A stretch of DNA of 38,818 nucleotides from an uncultured archaeon (GTDB lineage Archaea; Thermoproteota; Nitrososphaeria_A; Caldarchaeales; Wolframiiraptoraceae), in contig CALKCF010000006.1 of assembly GCA_938083505.1 (NCBI GenBank), forward strand, positions 1-38,818. The letters run 5' to 3'. The position numbers and the translations under genes were made by a program. Below, in pieces: positions 16,827-26,407 of this stretch. Positions within the stretch are counted from its first letter, which is position 1. Each line of letters starts with the position of its first letter. The notes below the pieces were generated by a model, which was not told where the DNA came from, searched no databases, and was given only the letters and a program-made list of their open reading frames with translations.

Positions 16827-17972
16827 ATGTCCGAACCTGGTGTTGTAATCCACAAAGGTTTAGAAAATATTATAATAACGGAGACGGCGCTTTCCTATAT
16901 TGATGGTGAAAAAGGAATACTGTACTATGCAGGTTACCCTATAGAGGATTTAGCACAGCATTCAACGTTTGAAGAAGTTTGTTTCCTTCTTTGGCACAAT
17001 CGGCTTCCGAGCAGAAAAGAGTTATACGACCTAAAGAGGGGCCTTATGGAAAATGCAGACATACCTTGGGAAGTAGTTGAGTTTATGAAAAAACTTCCTA
17101 AAAATGCGCATCCTATGGATGTTATGAAGACGGCAGTTTCGGCTCTCGGTCAGTATGACCCAGAACTTGAAGACAATTCTAGAGAGGCAAACCTAAGAAA
17201 GGCTATTAGGTTGCAAGCAAAGGTCGGAACCATAACGGCATACATCTACAGAATCAAAGAAGGGCTTGAGGTAATACCTCCTAACAAAAGGCTTGGATAT
17301 GCGGCAAATTTCCTATACATGATGTTCGGGAAAGAGCCTGACGAGTTGAGTAGTAGGATAATAGACATAGCGTTGATCCTTCATGCTGAACATGAGCTAC
17401 CTGCATCTACAACCGCCGCATTGGTCACGATATCCACCCTATCTGACATATACTCTGCTATAGTTTCAGGCATAGCAGCACTGAAGGGGCCGCTACATGG
17501 TGGAGCGAATGAAAAAGCTCTAGAAATGTTGAAGGAAATAAAAACTCCAGAAAGGGCTGAAGAATACATAAAGAAAGCACTAGCAGAAAAGAAGAGGATA
17601 ATGGGCTTCGGGCATAGGGTATACAAAGCATACGATCCCAGAGCCAGAATCTTCAAGGAATACTTTAGGAAATTATGTGAACAAAGAAATGAGTGGACAA
17701 TGTACCGAACGGCTGAAAAAGTCGAGGAAGTGATGATCAACTTACTTGGTAAGAAAGGTATTTTCCCAAACATAGACTTTTACTCAGGCGCAGTCTATGA
17801 TATGTTGGGTATTCCATCGTATTTATTTACACCAATATTTGCTATGGCGCGAACGTCCGGATGGACCGCTCACGTGATAGAATATCTTCAGGACAACAGA
17901 CTTATCAGACCTAGGGCTCACTACATAGGTCGGCTTGACCTTAAATACATTCCGATACAACAAAGAGAGTAG
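16827..17972 (+). CDS. gltA: Citrate synthase
   Basis: Citrate synthase condenses acetyl-CoA and oxaloacetate, the entry step of the citric acid cycle. The 381-residue protein is of the short archaeal/Gram-positive type II-like form. Catalytic residues are H224 (GPLHGGANE), H263 (GFGHRVYKAYDPR) and D317 (PNIDFYSG). 2-Methylcitrate synthases share these motifs, so propionyl-CoA use cannot be excluded from sequence alone. It is transcribed away from the 3-hydroxyacyl-CoA dehydrogenase pair, and both sides share the palindromic control region, suggesting joint regulation of acetyl-CoA-linked metabolism. Confidence 0.93.
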   Translation: MSEPGVVIHKGLENIIITETALSYIDGEKGILYYAGYPIEDLAQHSTFEEVCFLLWHNRLPSRKELYDLKRGLMENADIPWEVVEFMKKLPKNAHPMDVMKTAVSALGQYDPELEDNSREANLRKAIRLQAKVGTITAYIYRIKEGLEVIPPNKRLGYAANFLYMMFGKEPDELSSRIIDIALILHAEHELPASTTAALVTISTLSDIYSAIVSGIAALKGPLHGGANEKALEMLKEIKTPERAEEYIKKALAEKKRIMGFGHRVYKAYDPRARIFKEYFRKLCEQRNEWTMYRTAEKVEEVMINLLGKKGIFPNIDFYSGAVYDMLGIPSYLFTPIFAMARTSGWTAHVIEYLQDNRLIRPRAHYIGRLDLKYIPIQQRE

Positions 17973-18028
17973 CAAATATATGTAAACGTAAAAAATAATT
18001 TAGGTTCTGCTGACATCAATTGAATAGC

Positions 18029-18817
18029 ATGTCTCCCAACAAAAAGTTAGGATTAATAATAAAATCGCCTACGGTGGCATCATCGGTAAAAGTGGTAGCT
18101 TATCTCAAGAGTCAGAAGTTTGAGTCACTATTTTTGAATTTACCAAGAAGTTTAGACGAACTTGTTGCTGAGTACGTCATGGGAATGAAGTACGAAGACC
18201 TTGTAGAAGAGGTTAGAAGACGTAGGCTTTTACCGGAGCCCGTGGAGTCTTGGTTGAAAGAATACGAACCCTTACTTAAAAGCTTGAAGGAAGAGGGTGT
18301 TGAGATTTGTACTTTTTGTTATAAAGATGACAAAGTGTTTGAACTCGAAACTAAAGCCACTATAGAGGCTGCTTTGCTCGTGCTAAGAGACTCTATAACC
18401 GGAAAGGTGAGCACAGACAGATGGTTAAAATTATTAACTTCACAAACCAACATGGCTAGCGTTATACATCGGGAAGCCGATTACATACTTGAGGAGGCGT
18501 CCAACTACGATAAAAACATATGCATAACAAGCTTTGAAGGGAGAGAATTGAAGAAATATTTGGAACAAGAAATGGAGACCTGGGTCAAGTACGTCGGTCT
18601 ACCATACCACTTTACACCGCTTGAGGTCCTCAAAAGAGAGGTACATTTAGGAAAGAAGGTCACAGAAGATAGAGTTAGACAACTTGTAAAGGAACACATA
18701 AAATTCATAAAGGAAATGGTTATACCAAAAGATTTGGATACTGCCATTTCTGAATGGACGAAAAGAATGTTATATTGGTACCCTAACATCTACAAAAGGG
18801 AAAAGGATACGTTTTAA
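18029..18817 (+). CDS. Uncharacterised protein
   Basis: This 262-residue soluble protein reads as alternating strands and charged helices (KLGLIIKSPTVASSVKVVAYL near the start, then many Glu/Lys-rich helices). I cannot place it firmly. The general pattern, a short Rossmann-like start followed by LNLPRSLDELV and later TGKVSTDRWLKLL, faintly recalls the broad TraB/ChaN-like group, but this is a weak impression. I chose the ATG at 18029 over a TTG nine bases upstream. It stands alone after citrate synthase with a 56-base gap and is followed by a T-run terminator. Confidence 0.6.
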   Translation: MSPNKKLGLIIKSPTVASSVKVVAYLKSQKFESLFLNLPRSLDELVAEYVMGMKYEDLVEEVRRRRLLPEPVESWLKEYEPLLKSLKEEGVEICTFCYKDDKVFELETKATIEAALLVLRDSITGKVSTDRWLKLLTSQTNMASVIHREADYILEEASNYDKNICITSFEGRELKKYLEQEMETWVKYVGLPYHFTPLEVLKREVHLGKKVTEDRVRQLVKEHIKFIKEMVIPKDLDTAISEWTKRMLYWYPNIYKREKDTF

Positions 18818-19049
18818 AAATTAAATTCAATACAAGATTTTTTTAGGTTCGATATCTTTGAGTTTGATGAAGATTTGCAGCTATCTTACTAGGAAACATC
18901 TTCTGACTTCTATGAGGAACTGTTTACTCTACAAAGAGCCTTTGGGTGCTGTTGACATCTTTCTGATACCTGTTTTATAAATGTGCATACATTTGCTATA
19001 TTGTTTCATTTAATAAGGATTTTACGCTAACGTTGATGAGTTCATAAGG
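18818..19049. other. Intergenic stretch with no gene seen
   Basis: The stretch holds a run of seven T at 18838-18844, a likely end signal for the preceding gene. I find no convincing ORF or RNA gene in the rest. Loose matches to C/D-box motifs are present (TTGATGA near 18859, CTGA near 18901 and 18963), but their spacing is too long for an archaeal guide RNA. Confidence 0.4.
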
Positions 19050-19058
19050 TTTATAAAT
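19050..19058 (+). promoter_or_regulatory. TATA box of the decayed AOR gene
   Basis: TTTATAAAT at 19050-19058 has good consensus. It places the start of transcription near 19078, close to the ATG codons at 19074 and 19089. The promoter thus looks intact although the gene it serves is broken. Confidence 0.5.
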
Positions 19059-19073
19059 CGTAAGTAATGCGGC

Positions 19074-20305
19074 ATGTATGAGGCAAATATGGTAAAAGTG
19101 GGAGGTTATGCCAATAGGCTTGCTTGGGTTGACTTAGCGAATAAAAAGGTTGATTATCAGGAGCTTGACGAGGATATAGCGAGAAAATATTTGGGTGGTA
19201 GAGGACGGGTGTAAAGCTCGTTTACGATAAGGTCAAGCCTGGCACAGACCCATTCTCGCCTGAAAACATATTGGTCATAGCTGTGGGACCCTTTAACGGG
19301 CACGCTTACGCCCATGAGCGGAAGGATTTGCTCTATTACAAAATCGTCACTCACAGGCACGGTTGCGGACAGCCATGCGGGTGGCTGGACAGGGGGCCGC
19401 TCTAAAGTGGGCGGGCTTTGATGCAATTATACTCCAAGATAAGAGCGATAAACCGGTCTATCTTGTGGTTAAAGACGGAAAGGTAACGTTCGAAGATGTA
19501 TCGCAATTATGGGGAAATGACTTATTCATGACGACGCGTATGCTAAGATACAAGTATGGGGACACGCGTGAACTGACAAAGTTAGGGCCTAAAGGTGTTC
19601 AAGTATATACGATAGGGCCGGCAGGTTTAGCAGAAGAAATGGGACAGGAGTGGTAATGGGCTCAAAAAAGGTCAAAGCCCTCGTTATAATAGGTGAGGAG
19701 AAGGACATGCCTAGGCCCGCTAATCCAGAAAAGTTTGAGTAGGCCAGAAAGACTGCACTTAAACATATAATTGATAGCCCTGTAACCTCACCTGGTAAAG
19801 GAGGTCTTTCCGTATACGGAACCAGTGTTCTAGTCAATATTGTGAACGAACTTGGTACGTACCCAACGAGGAATGCAAAGCAGGTCCAGTTCCCTTCGCC
19901 TTAGAGGGCAAAGTAGACCTAACCATAATGCTTCAAAGTCTATTCGCGGCGATCGACAGCCTAGATTTATGTAAATTCAGCTCATTCGCTTATACTGTTG
20001 AAGATTATGCTGCCCTACTTTCAGGTATGACCGGCTGGGATGTTTCTCCAGAGGAGTTCGTGAAGATAGGCGAGAGGATATGGAACCTAGAGAGGTACTT
20101 CAATCAACTTAACGGCTTCGACAGAAAAGATGATATGCTGCCAAAGAGGCTCGTAGTAGAACCTGCGACCTCCGGTCCTCCTAAAGGCTGGAGGCTCGGG
20201 TGGGACACATTTAATAAACTTTTAGACGAGTACTACGAAAAGAGAGGCTGGACCAAGGACGGGAAAGTACCGGAAAAGAAACTACGGAAGCTGGACATAA
20301 TTTAG
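19074..20305 (+). pseudogene. Aldehyde ferredoxin oxidoreductase, decayed
   Basis: Pieces of a tungsten/molybdenum pterin aldehyde ferredoxin oxidoreductase follow in order but in different frames. The N-terminal GYANRLAWVDL ends at TAA 19213-19215 after a one-base loss near 19205. KLVYDKVKPGTDPF continues in the next frame. Base gains follow near 19298 (GP-FNG-TLTPMSG) and in the G run at 19390-19394 (GGWTG-AALKWAGFD). There is a ~25-residue loss near 19645 with a frame change (EEMGQEW to MGSKKVKAL), an in-frame TAG at 19739-19741, and another stop after PTRN. About 250 residues, including the family's central Cys cluster region, are then missing before the C-terminal DSLDLCKF...GERIWNLERYFN part (to 20305). 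About 410 codons remain of the usual ~600. This cannot make an active enzyme. Confidence 0.92.
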
Positions 20306-20319
20306 GGGTCCAGTTTAAC

Positions 20320-20338
20320 CTTCTTTTTTATTTTTTGT
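20320..20338 (+). terminator. T-rich terminator after the AOR remnant
   Basis: TTCTTTTTTATTTTTT lies about 15 bases after the last AOR codon and just before the end of the convergent moaD gene. Two runs of six T make a good archaeal termination signal, still in place downstream of the pseudogene. Confidence 0.5.
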
Positions 20339-20342
20339 ATAG

Positions 20343-20627
20343 TTAGCCACCAGCTACGGGCGGGATTATCGCAACCTCATCGCCGTCTTTCAGTTTCGTT
20401 CTCATACCGTTGAGGTATTCTATATCTCTTCCGTTAACTAGCACCTTTACATATGGTGCAAGTTTCTCCTCACTCGCAAGAATTTGATTTCGAAAGACGT
20501 CCCCAAACTTTTTTGTTAAAGTTTTCAACAACATTTGAACATCGCTTTCATCTTCGAGTAAGATTTCCATATAACCTGTACCTATAACTTCCCTTATCGT
20601 TGCAAAAGCCTTTACGATGATTTTCAT
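20343..20627 (-). CDS. moaD: MoaD/ThiS-like ubiquitin-fold sulfur carrier
   Basis: The 94-residue beta-grasp protein ends in the diagnostic AGG tail (IIPPVAGG). The E1-like MoeB enzyme would activate this tail for sulfur transfer to molybdopterin. In archaea such proteins can also be attached to other proteins like ubiquitin (SAMPs), so a double role is possible. The position next to an AOR remnant and two moeA genes favours cofactor synthesis. It lies 44 bases downstream of the second moeA on the same strand and may share its transcript. The start ATG and length are standard. Confidence 0.88.
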   Translation of the reverse strand: MKIIVKAFATIREVIGTGYMEILLEDESDVQMLLKTLTKKFGDVFRNQILASEEKLAPYVKVLVNGRDIEYLNGMRTKLKDGDEVAIIPPVAGG

Positions 20628-20671
20628 CCGTAAAATATTGTTTAACGGCGTAATTATTAAGTATTGTGTAA

Positions 20672-22627
20672 TTAGCCGTATACTTTCTGCCCTGTTTCCG
20701 GGAGTGGGATGTATCCCTTTAAGAATAAAATTTTCGAGTGGAAAACATCGCTAGAAAGCGCTTCCAGAAAACCTTGCACCGCTGCCTTTTTCAGCCTATC
20801 CTTTCTTACAGCAAAGTCAAAAATTTCCTCACCTAACGGTATGAAGTCTAGTCCGTAAATTTCTGCGACGTACTCTATCGCAACACCTACGTCTGCTCTG
20901 CCTTGTGCGATAGCCGATGCCACTGCCGTGTGCGTCTTCGCCTCATAAGTATAACCCTTTATCGATTCCTCAGGCTTCGTTATACCCACTTCTCTGAGCA
21001 ACTTATCTATGAGGGTCCTAGCGCCCGAACCCTTTAACCTGTTAACAAATATCACGTCATTCTTTGTCAAGTCCGACACTGAACGAATGTTTTTAGGATT
21101 GTTCTTCTTCACAAGTAATCCTACTCTACGCGCATAACCCCTGTATATTTCTACGAGTCCTTCCAATCCCATTTTCTTAGGCATATGTACGTTATACTCC
21201 CCAGCATTTTCATCGAGTAGGTGCGTACCGCATATGTCTGCTTCACCTCTTTTTAATGCTCTCCAACCACCAAGCGAGCCGACATTCACAACCTTGGACA
21301 TGGTCAGGCCTGAAATCTGCAAAAGTACATCTATCCCCGGGCAGTGGCTACCTATTATATTGAGTGGTGATGGTTTAAACAACTGGCTCAGTAACTTAAC
21401 ACTAACAACCTCATACTCTTCAATGTACTGCTTATCTTCGGGAACTTCGATAAACCCATCTGCTATTGCAATAGCAGAGGCAGAGCCGGAACCCAAAACT
21501 ATCGGATAGGCAACTAAACCACCTTCTGTCTCGATCAGTTGAACGGGTATAAGTTCCCTAACACCTTTTCCGGCATCCATCCTGTAAGCCATCCTAGCCT
21601 TTACGAGCGTATGTCTTTCGCTGCGCTCTACTCCACACATTTTTGAGATTAATGGCCTAACTACATTCATGAACACCATCATGGCAGATAATGGAAAACC
21701 TGGAAGGCCGATGAGAAGCTTTCCGTGACTGACGGCTATAACGGTTGGTTTACCGGGTCTCAGTTTTAGGCCATGAACGATAACAGCCCCATGTTCCGCA
21801 AAGACTTTGTATATTACATCACCGAGACCGGCAGAAGTGCTCCCAGACGTGACTACAACGTCATATCGCTGAAGCACATGCTCTATGCTTTGCTTTATCG
21901 TTTGATAGTCGTCAGGCACTATTCCGAGGAAATCAACATCAGTACCGATCTCTTTTAGCATAGCTGTTATTACATAACCGTTTACATCGTAAACCTTTCC
22001 TTGCGGCAAGGGTTTGCCCGGCTCAACGAGTTCGTTACCAGTCGATAAGACTGCGATTCTTGGTTTACGATAAACCTTAACTGAGTTGTAACCCAATGCA
22101 GCCAATACAGCAATGTCGCTCGGTGATATCAGCTTGCCCTTTCTTATAACCACATCGCCTGCTGTTATATCCGAGCCGGTTTGGGATACATTTTCACCTG
22201 GGGCTACAGACCTATACACGTAGATCTTACCGTCTACACGTTTTGTATACTCCACCATTACTACTGCGTTCGCGCCTCTAGCTAACATAGCACCAGTCGC
22301 CGTCTCCACACAGCGTCCACTACCAGCCTCAGCTGTAGGTGAAGAACCGACTTCGGCCTTTCCAGATACAATTAAGCATGCAGGTTCTGACTCGCTGGCA
22401 CCATAAACGTCTTTAGCATCAACAGCATAACCATCAACAGTAGACCTATCAAATGGTGGCGAGTCTACCTTTGCGTATACATCTTCAGCAAGAACACGTC
22501 CAAGTGCTTCGAGTAAACTTACCTCCTCTACACCAATAGGCCCTATATGTCCAAGACTTTCTTTGATAAGGTTTAGGGCATCTTCAACCGAAACCATTTT
22601 ATGAAAAATCAACACCATTGTAATCAC
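20672..22627 (-). CDS. moeA: MoeA molybdopterin molybdenumtransferase fused to a PBP-like domain
   Basis: Residues ~10-415 are a complete MoeA: the PPFDRSTVDGYA motif near residue 58, the TGSTSAGLGDV motif for pterin/metal insertion, and GLPGFPLSAM near 313. MoeA inserts molybdate or tungstate into adenylated molybdopterin. The remaining ~230 residues (from about PLNIIGSHCPGIDVLL) form a periplasmic-binding-protein-like domain (PF12727 type), with LGGWRALKRGEADICG and AIAQGRADVGVAIE repeats of that fold. The domain might sense or bind the oxyanion, but this is unproven. The GTG start at 22627 overlaps the upstream moeA stop as GTGA. ATGs at 22618 or further in are alternatives. Confidence 0.9.
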   Translation of the reverse strand: MITMVLIFHKMVSVEDALNLIKESLGHIGPIGVEEVSLLEALGRVLAEDVYAKVDSPPFDRSTVDGYAVDAKDVYGASESEPACLIVSGKAEVGSSPTAEAGSGRCVETATGAMLARGANAVVMVEYTKRVDGKIYVYRSVAPGENVSQTGSDITAGDVVIRKGKLISPSDIAVLAALGYNSVKVYRKPRIAVLSTGNELVEPGKPLPQGKVYDVNGYVITAMLKEIGTDVDFLGIVPDDYQTIKQSIEHVLQRYDVVVTSGSTSAGLGDVIYKVFAEHGAVIVHGLKLRPGKPTVIAVSHGKLLIGLPGFPLSAMMVFMNVVRPLISKMCGVERSERHTLVKARMAYRMDAGKGVRELIPVQLIETEGGLVAYPIVLGSGSASAIAIADGFIEVPEDKQYIEEYEVVSVKLLSQLFKPSPLNIIGSHCPGIDVLLQISGLTMSKVVNVGSLGGWRALKRGEADICGTHLLDENAGEYNVHMPKKMGLEGLVEIYRGYARRVGLLVKKNNPKNIRSVSDLTKNDVIFVNRLKGSGARTLIDKLLREVGITKPEESIKGYTYEAKTHTAVASAIAQGRADVGVAIEYVAEIYGLDFIPLGEEIFDFAVRKDRLKKAAVQGFLEALSSDVFHSKILFLKGYIPLPETGQKVYG

Positions 22628-23898
22628 CCTGGCTCAGTATCTATTGGCTGAAATACTTCGACCTCGACTTCCTCACCTTCATCATAACCTTCGATATCTT
22701 CTGGGATTATCAACATACCGTTAGCTTTGGTGAGTGTCGAAATAAGCCCTGAGCCTGTGAGCATCAATGGTTCGACATAGCAAACATCACCGTCCTTCAC
22801 AACTCTGACCCTAACGAATGACCTTACGCCTTGTGGGTTGGCAACTCTCCTAGTCAGCTTACCCCTTATCGTAATTTTGGGTTCTTCAGGCAATTCGAGC
22901 ATCATATAAATCGAGGGTTTTACAAAATTCTGAAAACCAACCAGCGCCGCCACAGGTAGACCAGACAGTATGAAAATTGGTTTGTTGTCTACTATGCCAA
23001 ATCCGGTAGGTTTCGCTGGCCTCATCATTATACCATGAACCACGAGGCCTGGTTTACCTAAAGAGTTGATAGCTTCAGGAACGAGGTCTAACTCACCGAC
23101 GCTCGTACCTCCAGTAATTATAATAGCATCTGCCATACTCAACCCTTTCCGTATAGATTCCTTTATCATCTCTAAGTCGTCAGGGACTGTTCCCAAATCC
23201 AGGACTTCACAACCAATCTCTTTTAAAAGACTCTTAAGCATGGGTTTTGAGCTATTCACAACATTGCCTACCTTAAGCTCTGAGCCTACTTCGACCAACT
23301 CGCTACCAGTTGACAATATTGCCAACCTTGGCTTGCGCAACACCTTTAATTTTGGAATGTTCAACGCGGCAAGCGCAGCGATGTGCCACGGTCTTATTCT
23401 CGTCCCCTTCTTAATTACTAGCTCACCTTTTTTATAATCCTCACCCTTCCTTGACACATTTTGGTATGGCGAAATAGGATATAATATCTCGATGAAGTCA
23501 TCTAATTTATTAGTATGCTCAACCATAACGACGGCGTTCGCACCTTCTGGTAAATATGCACCCGTGTATATCTCGACAGCTTCTCCCCTATTGATCCTCG
23601 GTATATCAGATGGGTTCATTCCAGCATGAACTTTACCCACAAGCTTTAACTCGACAGGGTTATTTGGGGAGGAGCCGAAAGTATCTTCTGCAACGATAGC
23701 GTAACCATCAACGGCACTTCTGTCAAACTCGGGCAAGTCGGTAGGTGCAAACACATCCTCGGCACACACCATGTTCAAGGCATCATCTAACGTAACATCG
23801 ATCGTCTCGAGTATACGGTATTTAATAACCTCAGCCAACTTTAACCTACTTTCTTTGAAGCTCGTGAGTGTCGGGAAACCTTCCATACGTTTACGCAT
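22624..23898 (-). CDS. moeA: MoeA molybdopterin molybdenumtransferase
   Basis: This 424-residue second MoeA has the DLPEFDRSAVDGYA motif near residue 60. The central GGTSVGELDLV motif is intact, and so is GLPVAALVGF, with a C-terminal beta domain from about 345. Archaea often have two MoeA proteins, and it has been proposed that one serves molybdenum and the other tungsten; sequence here does not tell which. A TATA-like element at + coordinates about 23937-23948 gives it its own promoter. It is the first gene of a moeA-moeA/PBP-moaD run coupled by a four-base overlap. Confidence 0.92.
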   Translation of the reverse strand: MRKRMEGFPTLTSFKESRLKLAEVIKYRILETIDVTLDDALNMVCAEDVFAPTDLPEFDRSAVDGYAIVAEDTFGSSPNNPVELKLVGKVHAGMNPSDIPRINRGEAVEIYTGAYLPEGANAVVMVEHTNKLDDFIEILYPISPYQNVSRKGEDYKKGELVIKKGTRIRPWHIAALAALNIPKLKVLRKPRLAILSTGSELVEVGSELKVGNVVNSSKPMLKSLLKEIGCEVLDLGTVPDDLEMIKESIRKGLSMADAIIITGGTSVGELDLVPEAINSLGKPGLVVHGIMMRPAKPTGFGIVDNKPIFILSGLPVAALVGFQNFVKPSIYMMLELPEEPKITIRGKLTRRVANPQGVRSFVRVRVVKDGDVCYVEPLMLTGSGLISTLTKANGMLIIPEDIEGYDEGEEVEVEVFQPIDTEPG

Positions 23899-23990
23899 AA
23901 CGTACCCGAGTGATTACGTTCATAACATCAAAAATAAAACTTTTATGACAATAACATGCGAATTGCCTAGCTTAAAAGGCTTAAATGTAT

Positions 23991-24323
23991 TTAAAGGACG
24001 AGCTTCCTGAAGAAACATGTTCTGTTTCCGGTATGACATGCAACGCCTTCCTGCTCAACCACGTAAATTAGCGAATCGTTATCGCAATCGACCAGGACTT
24101 CAAAGACCCTTTGCACGTTGCCAGACGTCTCGCCCTTCATCCACATCTTATTCCTTGATCTGCTGAAGTAATGCGCATAGCCGGACGTGAGCGTCTTCTT
24201 AACCGCCTCTTCGTTAGCATAAGCAAGCATCAACACTTCACCCGTCCTCCTATCGTATGCTACAACAGGAATTAGCCCTCCAGACTTCTCAAAATCCAAC
24301 TCATCGATTCTTACATACTTCAT
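23991..24323 (-). CDS. hisI: Phosphoribosyl-AMP cyclohydrolase
   Basis: HisI opens the adenine ring of phosphoribosyl-AMP in the third step of histidine synthesis. The 110-residue protein has the metal-binding DCDNDSL and [12 protein letters not shown] motifs and the [16 protein letters not shown] core. It is the stand-alone cyclohydrolase: the HisE pyrophosphatase, often fused at the C-terminus, is absent here and elsewhere in the window. It ends the his operon and overlaps hisF by four bases. Confidence 0.95.
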   Translation of the reverse strand: MKYVRIDELDFEKSGGLIPVVAYDRRTGEVLMLAYANEEAVKKTLTSGYAHYFSRSRNKMWMKGETSGNVQRVFEVLVDCDNDSLIYVVEQEGVACHTGNRTCFFRKLVL

Positions 24324-25084
24324 AATCTTACATGCACTCCCTTATCCTTAAGATACCTCTTCACAACAGAGATGGGGTATTCGTCATAGTGGAATATAGA
24401 AGCTGCAAGGGCAGCATCGGCACCAGCCTCGAATGCTTCAAGGAAATGTTCAGGTCTTCCACATCCACCACTTGCGATGAGCGGTATTGAGATGTTATTC
24501 GATATTGCGCGTATCAGTGTAAGGTCGTAACCATCTTTTGTACCGTCCATATCAATTGACGTTAACAAAATCTCACCAGCTCCTAACTCCTCTACTTTTT
24601 TTGCCCATTCTATCGCATCGATACCGGTAGGTTTCCTACCACCATACGTATAAACCTCAAACCACATGCGATCTTTGGTATAAACCCTTTTTGCATCTAT
24701 AGCAATAACGACACACTGACTACCGTAAATCTCTGAGAACTCCTTCACGAGTCTTGGATTCTCTACAGCCGCCGTATTCACAGCCACCTTATCGCCACCG
24801 TTAGTTAGGATAGCATGCGCGTCTTCTATTGTACTTATACCACCACCTACGGTAAAGGGTATGTCAAGTACTTCGGCAACCCTTCTGACTACATTTAACA
24901 ATATCTTTCTTTTTTCAACAGATGCCGTTATGTCCAATAGGACGAGCTCATCCGCTCCCTCATCCCTGTACTTGATGGCAAGTTCCACGGGATCTCCCAC
25001 ATCTCTGAGTCCGACAAACTTCCTACCTTTTAACACCCTTCCATGGTCCATGTCAAGACATGGTATTATCCGTTTTGCTAACAC
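24320..25084 (-). CDS. hisF: Imidazole glycerol phosphate synthase cyclase subunit
   Basis: HisF joins ammonia from HisH with PRFAR to form imidazole glycerol phosphate and AICAR. The 254-residue (beta-alpha)8 barrel starts [15 protein letters not shown] with the catalytic Asp (CLD). The second catalytic Asp is in VIAIDAKR near residue 130, and the phosphate-binding TVGGGI and IASGGCG loops are present. It is one base from hisA and overlaps hisI by four bases, so the whole tail of the operon is coupled. Confidence 0.95.
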   Translation of the reverse strand: MLAKRIIPCLDMDHGRVLKGRKFVGLRDVGDPVELAIKYRDEGADELVLLDITASVEKRKILLNVVRRVAEVLDIPFTVGGGISTIEDAHAILTNGGDKVAVNTAAVENPRLVKEFSEIYGSQCVVIAIDAKRVYTKDRMWFEVYTYGGRKPTGIDAIEWAKKVEELGAGEILLTSIDMDGTKDGYDLTLIRAISNNISIPLIASGGCGRPEHFLEAFEAGADAALAASIFHYDEYPISVVKRYLKDKGVHVRL

Positions 25085-25085
25085 G

Positions 25086-25814
25086 TTAAAGCCCCCTCGC
25101 TATGGATAGTAGGTCTTCTATGTTAATTGTTTCTTCATATATAGCCCTTCCGAGTATCACGCCCTTAACACCCAACTTACTTAGGGCAACTACATCATTA
25201 ATGGAAGAGATCCCCCCAGCAGCATAAATCAAGGCACCCTTCACCCCCGTAGCTTCCGCTATCGTTCTTAAACTCGGACCTAGCAACGTTCCATCCCTCT
25301 CGACATCTGTTAGCAAAAATGACCTAATACCTTTATCCATCAACCAGCGCATTGCATCCACCACCTTAATGTTCGTGTCGCTTCTCCAACCTTCAATGAC
25401 CACACTATCACCCTTAAAATCTAAGGCTACAATAAACCTTTCTGGTCCAAAAGTCTCTAACATTTCGTTGAAAACTTCTGGTTTTTTGAATACCACAGTG
25501 CCGAGTGCAAACTTGCTGATATGTGTGTTCATATAACTATACAACACTTGGATGCTACGTATTCCACCGCCGACCTGTATCGGTAGGTTAACGCATTCAG
25601 CAATTTTTTTAATACAATTAAAATTGTTACCTCTACCCAAAGCAGCATCAAGGTCAATGATGTGAATGCCATCAAACCTGAGACGTTCCCACCTGCATGC
25701 TGTAGAGACTGGGTCATCGCTGTAAACTATTACGTGGTTCGGGTCTCCTCTAACAAGTCGAACTACCTTACCCGAGATTATATCAATAGATGCCCATACC
25801 TCCATAGCTTTCAT
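25086..25814 (-). CDS. hisA: ProFAR isomerase
   Basis: HisA isomerises ProFAR to PRFAR, the substrate of HisF-HisH. The 242-residue barrel begins [19 protein letters not shown], with the catalytic Asp in SIDI. It has the GGGIRS phosphate loop and the second Asp in TDVERDGTL. The start overlaps the stop of hisH by four bases. The GDPN-type loop (VRGDPNHV) after the first strand favours HisA over the related TrpF or HisF. Confidence 0.94.
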   Translation of the reverse strand: MKAMEVWASIDIISGKVVRLVRGDPNHVIVYSDDPVSTACRWERLRFDGIHIIDLDAALGRGNNFNCIKKIAECVNLPIQVGGGIRSIQVLYSYMNTHISKFALGTVVFKKPEVFNEMLETFGPERFIVALDFKGDSVVIEGWRSDTNIKVVDAMRWLMDKGIRSFLLTDVERDGTLLGPSLRTIAEATGVKGALIYAAGGISSINDVVALSKLGVKGVILGRAIYEETINIEDLLSIARGL

Positions 25815-26407
25815 GCCCTACACATTCTAACGAAATTTTTTAGTAGCGTAAGGCCGTCAAGTGAAGACTTCTCCGGGTGGAACTGTGTTCCAATAATGTT
25901 CCCTTTTACCACAATCGAAGGTAACTTTACATAATATTCAGTCTCCGCTATTATCGTTGATTCGTTTTTCGGCCTTGGATAGTATGAGTGTGCGAAATAT
26001 GCCCAAAATTCGTTACGTAAACCATCAACGATCTCATGGTAAGATTTGATCCTTACCACGTTCCAACCCATTTGAGGTACTTTGACGTTTTTCGGAAACC
26101 TAACCACATCACCTTCTAAGAAGCCGAGCCCTTGAGTGTTTCCTTCTTCGCTAAATTCGAAGAAAAGTTGCATGCCCAAGCAAATCCCTAAGATAGGCAA
26201 ACCGGATTTCTTCAATTCTTCAAGCGCAGGTTTTAGTCTTTTAAGAGATTTGGATGCTGTGACAAAATTACCAACACCAGGTAACACCAAAGCATCTAAC
26301 GGCGCTCTTATTTCAGATGATATCTCCGGATTGGTACCGGCCCTAATCAAGCTATGTTTTATACTGTAGAGGTTTCCTATACCATAATCTAATATAACTA
26401 TCCTCAA
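25811..26407 (-). CDS. hisH: Imidazole glycerol phosphate synthase glutaminase subunit
   Basis: HisH releases ammonia from glutamine and channels it to HisF. The 198-residue class I glutaminase has the nucleophile Cys in GICLGMQLFFE (near residue 76) and the His-Glu pair in TQFHPEKSS (near 177). The oxyanion region LPGVGNF is also present. It overlaps hisB upstream and hisA downstream by four bases each. Confidence 0.95.
   Translation of the reverse strand: MRIVILDYGIGNLYSIKHSLIRAGTNPEISSEIRAPLDALVLPGVGNFVTASKSLKRLKPALEELKKSGLPILGICLGMQLFFEFSEEGNTQGLGFLEGDVVRFPKNVKVPQMGWNVVRIKSYHEIVDGLRNEFWAYFAHSYYPRPKNESTIIAETEYYVKLPSIVVKGNIIGTQFHPEKSSLDGLTLLKNFVRMCRA

Noticed and set aside
18855-18970. Possible C/D-box guide RNA
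   Set aside because: C/C' and D/D'-like motifs occur, but the first C base is off-consensus and the spacings (over 30 and 40 bases) are far beyond those of archaeal guide RNAs.
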